Assembly: GCA_024681495.1 (NCBI GenBank)
Contig: JAILAS010000045.1
Coordinates: 1-6,078, forward strand
DNA: 6,078 nt
Direction of reading: 5' to 3'
Source of the DNA: Eubacterium sp.
GTDB taxonomy: Bacteria > Bacillota > Clostridia > Lachnospirales > Lachnospiraceae
The notes under the pieces were generated by a model. The model was given only the letters and a program-made list of their open reading frames with translations, did not search any database and was not told the origin of the DNA. A program made the position numbers and the translations under genes. How positions within the stretch are numbered: position 1 is the first letter of the stretch; every line of letters begins with the position of its first letter. Positions 1 through 6,005 of the stretch are shown piece after piece.

Positions 1-614
1 ACTACTATAAAGAGAAGCAGTGATATAACCAGCGCTATTACGCTAATGGTCTTGGAAGTGGTTATAAGAGTGGAGGTCGTCGTAGCTGCGGTCTGCAAGG
101 CGTTGTCATAAACCTCGGTATATGCCTCCTCGGCGGTGTCACACGGCTCCTTCATGGCCTTGTTCTGGGCGGTCAGTTCGCTAACCGTCTCGTCCTCATT
201 GGCCATGGCGGCGTCGTAAATCTGAGTGGCGAAGGCCGCGTAGGTTTCGCACTCCGTCTTCCAGGCTGCGAACGCCTCGATGAGTGCGCTGTTGCCCGTC
301 TTATTTACGGTGTCTTCCATGCCGGTGAGTGCTTCCTGCAGAGTTTCGATGGCGGTGCCGAGCTTACCCTGTACAGTCTCTTCCTCCTCGGTTCCAACCT
401 TATAGTAAGAAAGGTTTGCGTACAGCTGGATCTGCTGGAAAGCGACTTCGACGTTGCCCTTATAGAGCTGCAGCGGCATGTACTGCATGGTCAGTGTGTT
501 GTTAGCTGTGCTGATACGGTTGAATGATGTGATGTTTACTGCTGTACTGCCTGCGAATACGAGGAACAGCACGAGTAGCATGGCAAAGATTCTTGTTCCT
601 ATACTCTTTTTCAT
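1..614 (-). CDS. Methyl-accepting chemotaxis protein, N-terminal part (cut by window edge)
   Basis: Reading leftward from the ATG at 614, the frame stays open for 204 codons to the window edge. The start MKKSIGTRIF follows a strong ribosome binding site (GGGGAGG, about 621-627) with a 7-nt gap. Residues about 9-26 are a hydrophobic membrane segment. Residues about 28-188 are polar, rich in Ala, Glu, Thr and Gln, and predicted helical. A second hydrophobic segment begins near residue 190. This is the plan of a four-helix-bundle sensor domain (4HB_MCP type), which in Gram-positives lies outside the cell between two membrane helices and passes a ligand signal to HAMP and output domains. Those domains lie beyond the window, so a histidine kinase or diguanylate cyclase with the same sensor cannot be excluded. 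A chemoreceptor is the most common match for this plan. The ligand is unknown. The gene is transcribed away from the glycerophosphotransferase gene. Confidence 0.72.
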   Translation of the reverse strand, partial: MKKSIGTRIFAMLLVLFLVFAGSTAVNITSFNRISTANNTLTMQYMPLQLYKGNVEVAFQQIQLYANLSYYKVGTEEEETVQGKLGTAIETLQEALTGMEDTVNKTGNSALIEAFAAWKTECETYAAFATQIYDAAMANEDETVSELTAQNKAMKEPCDTAEEAYTEVYDNALQTAATTTSTLITTSKTISVIALVISLLLFIV

Positions 615-744
615 TTCGGGACCTCCCCTTGTCTAAAAATCGACTGCAATTGATAGTTGCCGCGAAGTTATGTAAACCATCCCCTGCGCCGTTTACGTCT
701 GTAAATACAGCGACGGTAGTAATTAACATAACGACACACTTTAT
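615..744 (-). other. Long 5' leader of the chemoreceptor gene
   Basis: If the TATAAT at 745-750 (minus strand) is the -10 box, transcription starts near 738 and leaves an untranslated leader of about 120 nt. In the minus sense it contains short self-complementary pieces: CTGTA/TACAG (689-700) with a 2-nt centre, GTAAAC pairing with GTTTAC across a 13-nt purine-rich loop (about 669-693), and GCAA/TTGC (about 646-660). I could not fit it to any riboswitch consensus I know, including cyclic di-GMP type I, which often precedes chemoreceptors in Clostridia. I found no gene in it with a ribosome binding site. Confidence 0.3.
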
Positions 745-750
745 ATTATA
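745..750 (-). promoter_or_regulatory. Candidate -10 box of the chemoreceptor promoter
   Basis: The minus strand reads TATAAT, a perfect -10 hexamer in an AT-rich stretch. The hexamer 17 nt upstream (minus-strand AAGGTT at 768-773) does not resemble TTGACA, and neighbouring spacings are no better. That position falls inside the 11-bp repeats at 760-792. A perfect -10 box with no -35 box and repeats in its place is the usual look of an activator-dependent promoter. No SigD/sigma-28 type motif was seen. Confidence 0.45.
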
Positions 751-759
751 TTTGTAATG

Positions 760-792
760 CTTGAAAGAACCTTGAAATAACCTTGAAAAATA
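760..792. repeat. Three tandem 11-bp repeats (CTTGAAA core), likely activator site
   Basis: CTTGAAAGAAC (760-770), CTTGAAATAAC (771-781) and CTTGAAAAATA (782-792) follow each other without gaps. All share CTTGAAA, and the first two differ at one base. The 11-bp period is close to one DNA turn, so bound proteins would line up on one face. OmpR/PhoB-family response regulators often bind direct repeats with this period. The array covers the -35 position of the minus-strand promoter. The same 10-mer CTTGAAATAA occurs again at 852-861, upstream of the divergent promoter. The regulator is not in the window; its family is inferred. Confidence 0.5.
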
Positions 793-875
793 CAAACAAT
801 TTCGAAAAATTAATGTCGCTTTTCGAAGTGTTTTAACTTTGGAATTCAGGACTTGAAATAAGTATCGCCGCGGCT

Positions 876-904
876 TTTACATTTTAGGCAAAGTCGGCTA
901 CAAT
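876..904 (+). promoter_or_regulatory. SigA-type promoter of the glycerophosphotransferase gene
   Basis: TTTACA (876-881) and TACAAT (899-904) are separated by exactly 17 nt, and each matches the vegetative consensus at 5 of 6 positions. Transcription would start near 911, giving a very short leader of under 20 nt that is mostly ribosome binding site. A CTTGAAATAA copy lies 14 bp upstream of the -35 box. Confidence 0.75.
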
Positions 905-927
905 ATACGACGGAGGAACGATGTGTT

Positions 928-2121
928 ATGTCGGTAAAAAAGCTTATTAGAAGAATATATCAGTGGTTTTGTTTTAAGTGGGTCTATCCCCGAGCGTTCG
1001 AAAAGGCCAAGAGGCTGCACCCTATGGAGGAAAACAGGGTGCTTTTCGTCGAGTATAGAAGCGAGACGCTTTCCAACAGCTTCCGGTACTTCCATGATTT
1101 TCTTAAGGAGAAGGGCGGGTATGACATAGAGGTGTTCTACCTTCACGCCCTTAAGCTTCACGGGCCGCAGTACGTAAAGCAGGTTATAAGCCTGTATCAG
1201 GAGCTCGCGAAGGCGCACTACGTCTTTCTGGAGGATGCGTCTAATGTGATAAGTGGGGTGAAGGTGCGCCCCGAGTGCGTAATCACTCAGCTCTGGCACG
1301 CCTGCGGAGCCTTTAAGAAGTTCGGCTTCAGCACAGCCGATCTCATCTTCGGCGGAAACCGCAGGGATAAGACGAACTATCCCTACTATAAAAACCTGGA
1401 CCTCGTGACCGTGAGCGCTCCGGAGATAAGGTGGGCGTACGTTGAGGCGATGGGACTGGAGGAAACTCCCGATGTGGTGGAGGCTGCCGGTATCAGTCGT
1501 ACTGACGTATTTTTTGACGAGGAATTCCTTTCCGGCGCGAGAGACCGCCTGCTTGATGCCGTTCCACAGGTTAGAGATAAGAAGGTAATTCTCTATGCTC
1601 CCACGTTCCGTGGCATGGTGGATTTCGCGGAGGGACCTGACGAACTTGATATATCTGCATTCAGGGAAGCTCTCGGAGACGAGTACATCCTGCTCATCAA
1701 GCATCATCCGTTCGTTAAGAACCGCCCTGAGATTCCCGCGGATTCCGGGGAGTTCGCATTTGACGTGTCGGACAGCATGATAATCGACGACCTTCTGTGC
1801 GTGGCAGATGTGTGCATATCCGACTACTCATCGCTGATATACGAGTATTCGCTCTTCAACAGGCCGATGATCTTCTTCGCATACGACCTGGACGACTACT
1901 GCGACTGGCGCGGATTCTACTACGACTACGACGAGCTCACGCCCGGTCCCGTCTTAAAGACCACGGGCGAGATTATTTCCTATATCGAGGGTCTTAAGAA
2001 CGGATTCGATGACACGCAGATTCGCGCGTTCAGGGAGAAGTTCATGGGCTCGTGCGACGGTCACTCCACGGAGCGCATCTGGGATATCGTGCAGGAGAAG
2101 GCCGTAGAGAAGAGGGCCTAG
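928..2121 (+). CDS. CDP-glycerol:glycerophosphotransferase family protein (TagB/TagF-like)
   Basis: This 397-residue protein resembles the CDP-glycerol glycerophosphotransferase family (Glyphos_transf), peripheral membrane enzymes that move glycerol phosphate from CDP-glycerol onto teichoic acid or other envelope polymers. Visible motifs are TQLWHACGAFKKFG with His124, LYAPTFRG (222-229), LIKHHPFV with His259/His260 (256-263), and ISDYSSLIYEYSLFNRP (297-313). These match the conserved nucleotide- and catalysis-related blocks of the family. The N-terminus is basic and aromatic, fitting membrane-surface association, with no signal peptide. The length fits a single-domain, primase-like TagB better than the roughly 700-residue polymerase TagF, but primase versus polymerase and the exact acceptor cannot be settled. 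Capsule or cell-surface polysaccharide decoration is equally possible. The start at 928 is served by GGAGG at 912-916. The ATG at 921 is in another frame and closes quickly. It has its own promoter and no teichoic acid partner gene here. Confidence 0.87.
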   Translation: MSVKKLIRRIYQWFCFKWVYPRAFEKAKRLHPMEENRVLFVEYRSETLSNSFRYFHDFLKEKGGYDIEVFYLHALKLHGPQYVKQVISLYQELAKAHYVFLEDASNVISGVKVRPECVITQLWHACGAFKKFGFSTADLIFGGNRRDKTNYPYYKNLDLVTVSAPEIRWAYVEAMGLEETPDVVEAAGISRTDVFFDEEFLSGARDRLLDAVPQVRDKKVILYAPTFRGMVDFAEGPDELDISAFREALGDEYILLIKHHPFVKNRPEIPADSGEFAFDVSDSMIIDDLLCVADVCISDYSSLIYEYSLFNRPMIFFAYDLDDYCDWRGFYYDYDELTPGPVLKTTGEIISYIEGLKNGFDDTQIRAFREKFMGSCDGHSTERIWDIVQEKAVEKRA

Positions 2122-2146
2122 CCGGAAAATGCGCGGACTGCCGGAT

Positions 2147-2166
2147 TGTCCCCCGAAAGGGGGACA
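2147..2166 (+). other. Stable GNRA-loop hairpin in the 3' region of the glycerophosphotransferase gene
   Basis: TGTCCCCC (2147-2154) pairs perfectly over 8 bp with GGGGGACA (2159-2166) around a GAAA tetraloop. It starts 25 nt after the stop codon. Outer pairings are possible: GCCGG (2140-2144) with CCGGC (2180-2184), and TGCG (2130-2133) with CGCA (2189-2192). No U-run follows, so it is not a standard intrinsic terminator. It may protect the mRNA 3' end, assist a downstream terminator, or be a dispersed genomic repeat. Confidence 0.5.
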
Positions 2167-2193
2167 CGTGTGGGATAAGCCGGCGGAACGCAC

Positions 2194-2222
2194 TTGACAT
2201 ATTGGGAAATGTGGTGTTAAAT
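2194..2222 (+). promoter_or_regulatory. Promoter of the TetR-ABC cassette
   Basis: A perfect TTGACA (2194-2199) is followed after 17 nt by TTAAAT (2217-2222), which matches the -10 consensus at 4 of 6 positions. The -10 box overlaps the left end of the 30-bp palindrome, and the predicted start near 2229 lies inside it. A repressor bound there would block RNA polymerase directly. Confidence 0.7.
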
Positions 2223-2248
2223 AACAACGTTACGTAACGTTGTTATTT
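2219..2248. promoter_or_regulatory. TetR operator 1: 30-bp perfect palindrome, possibly also a terminator
   Basis: Fifteen bases on each side of the 2233/2234 centre are perfectly complementary. The core can be split into two abutting 13-mers, ATAACAACGTTAC (2221-2233) and GTAACGTTGTTAT (2234-2246). Each is close to the 13-mer ATAACATTGTTAT at 2968-2980 (10 and 11 of 13 matches). Its position over the -10 box and start site makes it the likely operator of the adjacent TetR protein, perhaps taking two dimers. As RNA from the upstream gene it would fold into a 13-bp stem with an ACGT loop, ending in a U-rich tail (to 2250), so it may also terminate that transcript. Confidence 0.7.
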
Positions 2249-2296
2249 TTATGCCCGAATCCTCGGAGGACGGCATTATCCACGCGGGGTGATGAC

Positions 2297-2917
2297 ATGA
2301 AGAAGGACACGGACTACGAGAAAAGAGACCTGCTCATTGCTGCGGCTAAGGAAGAGTTCATGGAGAAGGGCTACAACAAGGCCTCGCTCCGGAGCATCTG
2401 CGCCAAGGCGGGCGTGACCACGGGTGCGCTGTACTTTTTCTTCGAGAATAAGGCCGACCTTTTTTCGGCCATAGTCGACGGGCCCATCAACGAGCTGAAG
2501 AGCCTGGTCATCGGGCACTTCAGGGACGATGCGGCATACATGTCCACGCTCAGCTCCATCGAAGAGATAGACATGGAGCACGACGACGTGAGCGACATGT
2601 TCGCGGACTGCATCTACAGGAACCGCGACAGCTTCCTGATTCTTCTGACGGGCGCGGAAAACACCGTTTACGAGAACGTGGTGGACGACTTCGTGGCGCT
2701 CATGGACCGGGCGATTCCGCCGATGATCTCGGCGATGAAGGGCTACAAGAGCGACGAGTTCATGTGCCACTGGATGTCGCATATGACCGTGGACTCCTTC
2801 ATTCACGTGATAAAGCACGTGGAGGACAGGGACGAGGCCGCGGAAAAGCTCCGGGGAATCACCAATTACATCGTCAGAGGATGGGTGGAACTCGGAATGG
2901 TAAAGGACGGGAAATAG
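2297..2917 (+). CDS. TetR/AcrR-family transcriptional regulator
   Basis: This 206-residue protein has a typical TetR plan. The N-terminal DNA-binding domain carries LLIAAAKEEFMEKGYNKASL (about 12-31), followed by the helix-turn-helix (about 30-49) with the hallmark AGVTTGALYFFFENKADLF (38-56). The remaining 140 or so residues form the variable helical ligand and dimer domain. It most likely represses its own promoter and the ABC transporter genes downstream, and releases DNA when a ligand, probably a substrate of that transporter, binds. The start at 2297 is chosen because GGGGTGA (2286-2292) sits just upstream and the sequence from there fits the family. An in-frame TTG at 2240 would add 19 residues but lies inside the operator with no ribosome binding site. 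The ligand domain is acidic and Met-rich in places; its ligand cannot be predicted. Confidence 0.92.
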   Translation: MKKDTDYEKRDLLIAAAKEEFMEKGYNKASLRSICAKAGVTTGALYFFFENKADLFSAIVDGPINELKSLVIGHFRDDAAYMSTLSSIEEIDMEHDDVSDMFADCIYRNRDSFLILLTGAENTVYENVVDDFVALMDRAIPPMISAMKGYKSDEFMCHWMSHMTVDSFIHVIKHVEDRDEAAEKLRGITNYIVRGWVELGMVKDGK

Positions 2918-2926
2918 CGTATTCAG

Positions 2927-2949
2927 CCGCCTTCGGGAAACGGAGGCGG
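2927..2949. other. GC-rich hairpin between regulator and ATPase genes
   Basis: CCGCCTTCG (2927-2935) pairs with CGGAGGCGG (2941-2949) over 9 bp including one G-U pair, with a GGAAA loop. On the plus strand it is followed by TAAAAAAATAA, not a U-run, so intrinsic termination after the regulator gene is unlikely. On the minus strand the T-run precedes the hairpin, so it is no terminator there either. It may separate the stability of the regulator and transporter parts of the message. Confidence 0.5.
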
Positions 2950-2965
2950 TAAAAAAATAACAAAA

Positions 2966-2982
2966 ACATAACATTGTTATGT
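2966..2982. promoter_or_regulatory. TetR operator 2, upstream of the ABC ATPase gene
   Basis: ACATAACA and TGTTATGT are perfect inverted repeats around the single base T2974. The inner 13-mer ATAACATTGTTAT (2968-2980) closely matches both halves of operator 1, about 740 bp upstream. It ends 5 bp before the ATPase ribosome binding site. No clear promoter with both boxes overlaps it, so it may work as a roadblock, through looping with operator 1, or on a weak promoter I cannot recognise. Confidence 0.6.
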
Positions 2983-2997
2983 AGAACGGAGAGGGAA

Positions 2998-3699
2998 ATG
3001 TATTTAGAGATAAATGACGTGAAGAAGAGCTACGGCTCCGACGACAGCTTCATACAGGTCTTAAAGGGCGTGACCACGGGAGTGGAGAGGGGGCAGATGT
3101 GCGTAATCCAGGGCACGTCCGGCTCGGGAAAGTCGACGCTTCTAAACTGCATCGGCGGGCTGGACACGATGGATTCGGGCTCTGTTAAGGTGGACGGCAT
3201 CGAGGTCTTCGGCATGAAGAAGGATGCTCTCTCGGATTATAGGCGCGACAACCTTGGGTTCATCTTCCAGTTTTACAATCTGGTTCCGAACCTCACCGTC
3301 AGGGAGAACGTACAGGTCTGCGAGTATCTCTCCGACAATCCCCTCGACATGGACGAGCTCCTGGACGTGTTGGGGCTTACCGCTCACCAAAATAAGTTCC
3401 CATCCCAGCTCTCCGGCGGGCAGCAGCAGAGGTGTGCCATCGCCAGGGCGCTCATAAAGAATCCCAAGCTCCTTTTGTGCGACGAGCCGACGGGCGCGCT
3501 CGACTCCGCGACCTCGCGGGACATCCTCGTGCTCCTCGAGAAGATAAACGAGAGGTACGACACCACCATGCTCATCGTCACCCACAACAACTCCATTAAA
3601 GACATGGTGCACAAGGTGATTTACCTGAAGGACGGCCTGGTTAAAAAAGAGTACACGAACGAGACCAGGATTCCCGCCGCACAGCTGGAGGACTTGTAA
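2998..3699 (+). CDS. ABC transporter ATP-binding protein (MacB/LolD-like family)
   Basis: This 233-residue cytoplasmic ATPase powers the permease encoded next to it. All ABC motifs are intact: Walker A GTSGSGKST (39-47), Q-loop Gln91 in FQFYNLVPNLTVREN, signature LSGGQQQR (138-145), Walker B LLLCDEP (158-164) with Glu163, D-loop ALDS (167-170), and His196. The FQFYNL and TGALD wording is typical of the MacB/LolD/SalX group (COG1136-like), which pairs with FtsX-type permeases in lipoprotein handling, peptide export or antimicrobial-peptide defence. The start at 2998 is chosen because GGAGAGGG (2988-2995) precedes it; an in-frame TTG at 2974 lies inside operator 2. The stop overlaps the permease start (TAATG), showing translational coupling. 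Length is normal. Confidence 0.95.
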   Translation: MYLEINDVKKSYGSDDSFIQVLKGVTTGVERGQMCVIQGTSGSGKSTLLNCIGGLDTMDSGSVKVDGIEVFGMKKDALSDYRRDNLGFIFQFYNLVPNLTVRENVQVCEYLSDNPLDMDELLDVLGLTAHQNKFPSQLSGGQQQRCAIARALIKNPKLLLCDEPTGALDSATSRDILVLLEKINERYDTTMLIVTHNNSIKDMVHKVIYLKDGLVKKEYTNETRIPAAQLEDL

Positions 3700-6005
3700 T
3701 GAACAGGGTTTTGATGAGGAGATATCCCAGGGAAATAAGGGCGAACTTCTTCAGGTATGCCGCCCTCTTCGCGCTGATAGTCTTCTGCATGTACATAATA
3801 ACGGCAATAGTAGACGCGGCGGAGATAGTGATGATCGGGACCGTGGAGAACCAGGAGGCCAGCTGCCTCGAGGACGGGCAGTTCACTGTGTTCAGCGAGC
3901 TCACGAGCGAGCAGACGGAGCAGATCGAGGCCCTCGGCGTGACGCTCGAGCCACACATCAGCTTCGACATCGACGCGGGCGGGGACAACACGGTTCGCAT
4001 ATTCAAAAACCGCGAGATTATCGACACGGTGACTCTGGACGAGGGACGTGATGCCGCAGGCGAAACGGAGGCCGTGCTCGAGAAGCGCTACTGCGAGGAG
4101 AACGGGATCTCGGTCGGAGACACCATTGTCCTCGGATCTCAGGAATTTACGGTGACCGGAATCGGCAGCGCCGTGGACTACGACGCGCCCTTCAACAAGC
4201 TCTCCGATACCGCCATCGACAGCTCGGCGTTCGGAGTCGCCTTCGTGACGGAAGAGGGATACGAGCTTTTGCAGGATACATACGAGACTACCAGCGAGGA
4301 TTTGACCTACGCATTCCTCCTGGACGAGGGGACGGATTACTACGATCTGAAGGAGCTGGTCAGGGGCTTCGAAATCTCATACGAGGATGTGGAAGACGAG
4401 TTCTACTGGGACGTCATGGGCAGCATGTTCGAGCTTTCCCCGACCAACCTGATGTCGTTTATGATGAACGACGAGAACCCGCGCATCGGCGGCGCGTACG
4501 GCGATATATCGATCAACAGGTCGGTCGGCATGCTCGCCGGGATCATAGTCATCGTGCTGGTGACCTACGTGCTTTCGGTCTTCGTCATCCACCAGATTCA
4601 GAGCGAGAGCAGCGTAATCGGCGCGCTCTACGCCATGGGCGTCCGCAAAAAGGACCTCATGAGGCACTATATCCTCCTGCCCACCATAATTGCGCTCCTG
4701 GGCGGAGCCCTGGGAGCGGTGCTTGGCTTCTCCGAGCTGGGAGTGGGCGTGCAGTCCGGCGACGCGTACGACTACTACTCCATACCGCAGTTCGACGGCG
4801 TGATTCCCGCATACCTCGTGGTCTATTCGGTGCTCATGCCGCCGGCGATATCGCTCATCATAAACTACCTCGTGATAAACAGGAGCCTCTCGAGGACGGC
4901 GCTCTCGCTCATCAAAAACGAGCAGGCCGTGGTTAAGAGCAAGGACATAAAGCTGGGCAACATGCCGTTCATGCCGATGTTCAGGCTAAGGCAGCTCCTG
5001 CGCGAGAGGCGGACGGCTTTTACGGTCATTGCCGGCATGTTCATCTCTCTTTTGATATTCATGCTGGGGCTCGACACCTACGTCCTGTGTTCCAATGTGG
5101 GAATCCTCTCGGTCCGCGACACCACCTACGAGTACATGTACACCTACAAGTACCCGACCGACGAGGTCCCCGAGGGCGGCGAGGCATGCTTCATAAAGTC
5201 CCTGAAGAAGGAGCAGTACGGATACATCCTCGACGTCTCGCTGATTGGGATTGACGGCGATAATCCCTACATGGACTTCGAGATGGTGAAGGGGAAGAAC
5301 AAGGTGGTGATTTCGGACGCGGTGGCCATAAGGTACGGCCTCTCCGTGGGCGATAAGCTCGTTTTGTCCGACAATGCGGCCGACGTGGACTATGCTTTCA
5401 CGGTCGAGGATATCGTGGAATACTCGGTGGGGCTCAGCGTCTTCATGGACATAGACAGCATGCGCGAGCTCTTCGGCGAGTCCGATGACTACTACAACGT
5501 CGTGCTCTCCGATACGGCGCTCGACATCGACGAGGACTATCTCTACTCCGTCAATACCAAGGCGGACACGGTGCGGGCATCCGACCTCTTCGTGGATTTG
5601 ATGAGATCGATGTTTATTACGCTCATCACGGTCGCCGGAGTCATTTTCTTCATTGTAATGTACCTTATGACCTCGGTCATGATAGACCGGGGGAGCATGG
5701 GAATCTCGCTGTTTAAGATCTTCGGATTCAGGACACGGGAGGTGAAGAGGATGTACCTGGACGGGAACAGGCTCGTGGTGATCCTCGGGGCGCTCATAGG
5801 CGTGCCCGCTTCGAAGTGCTTCATAGACTGGGTTTTCCCGATGTTTATTGCCAACGTGGCTTGCTGCATCCATCTGGAGTTCCCGTGGTACTACTACGTG
5901 ATAATCTTCGCGGCGATACTGCTCATATATCAGGTAAACTGCATCGTAATTACACGCAAGCTCGACGGAATCACACCCGCCGAAATACTTAAGAACAGGG
6001 AGTGA
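3699..6005 (+). CDS. FtsX-domain ABC transporter permease with two extracellular domains
   Basis: This 768-residue membrane protein is the partner of the ATPase just upstream; its ATG overlaps that gene's TAA, and its ribosome binding site GGAGGA (3687-3692) lies within that gene. Eight membrane segments are visible at about residues 21-41, 277-297, 325-344, 371-393, 441-461, 639-661, 692-713 and 731-750. They form two halves with the same order: one helix, a large soluble domain, then three helices, as in tandem FtsX/MacB-type permeases. The outer domains (about 42-275 and 462-637) are acidic and Tyr-rich. Short conserved-looking pieces follow the helices, such as GALYAMGVRKKDLMRHYILLP in half one and GISLFKIFGFRTREVKRMYL in half two, the FtsX coupling region. 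Eight segments differ from the ten of BceB-type antimicrobial-peptide sensors. Substrate is unknown: export or extraction of a peptide, lipid or toxic compound is inferred from the family and the TetR context. Confidence 0.9.
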   Translation: MNRVLMRRYPREIRANFFRYAALFALIVFCMYIITAIVDAAEIVMIGTVENQEASCLEDGQFTVFSELTSEQTEQIEALGVTLEPHISFDIDAGGDNTVRIFKNREIIDTVTLDEGRDAAGETEAVLEKRYCEENGISVGDTIVLGSQEFTVTGIGSAVDYDAPFNKLSDTAIDSSAFGVAFVTEEGYELLQDTYETTSEDLTYAFLLDEGTDYYDLKELVRGFEISYEDVEDEFYWDVMGSMFELSPTNLMSFMMNDENPRIGGAYGDISINRSVGMLAGIIVIVLVTYVLSVFVIHQIQSESSVIGALYAMGVRKKDLMRHYILLPTIIALLGGALGAVLGFSELGVGVQSGDAYDYYSIPQFDGVIPAYLVVYSVLMPPAISLIINYLVINRSLSRTALSLIKNEQAVVKSKDIKLGNMPFMPMFRLRQLLRERRTAFTVIAGMFISLLIFMLGLDTYVLCSNVGILSVRDTTYEYMYTYKYPTDEVPEGGEACFIKSLKKEQYGYILDVSLIGIDGDNPYMDFEMVKGKNKVVISDAVAIRYGLSVGDKLVLSDNAADVDYAFTVEDIVEYSVGLSVFMDIDSMRELFGESDDYYNVVLSDTALDIDEDYLYSVNTKADTVRASDLFVDLMRSMFITLITVAGVIFFIVMYLMTSVMIDRGSMGISLFKIFGFRTREVKRMYLDGNRLVVILGALIGVPASKCFIDWVFPMFIANVACCIHLEFPWYYYVIIFAAILLIYQVNCIVITRKLDGITPAEILKNRE

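Noticed and set aside
667..733. GTTATGT (667-673) and ACATAAC (726-732), resembling TetR half-sites, in the chemoreceptor leader
   Set aside because: They lie about 50 bp apart, do not form a 13-mer site, and such AT-rich 7-mers are expected by chance.
615..738. Cyclic di-GMP type I riboswitch upstream of the chemoreceptor
   Set aside because: The conserved core of that class, including its GGGCAAACC-like block and GAAA tetraloop helix, is not present on the minus strand.
2251..2292. Possible 13-codon leader peptide ahead of the TetR gene
   Set aside because: The ATG is preceded only by the T-rich palindrome end, with no ribosome binding site and no attenuation-type codon run.
2240..2296. 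TTG-initiated 19-residue extension of the TetR protein
   Set aside because: The TTG lies inside the operator palindrome with no ribosome binding site, and the extension does not resemble TetR N-termini. The ATG at 2297 has a good site.
2974..2997. TTG start adding 8 residues to the ATPase
   Set aside because: It lies within operator 2, lacks a ribosome binding site, and the family normally begins near the ATG at 2998.
4986..5873. Long minus-strand open frame (295 codons) under the permease
   Set aside because: It is a His- and Val-rich shadow of a GC-biased real gene, with no ribosome binding site or recognisable domain. The same holds for the minus-strand frames at 898-1707 and 2276-2974.
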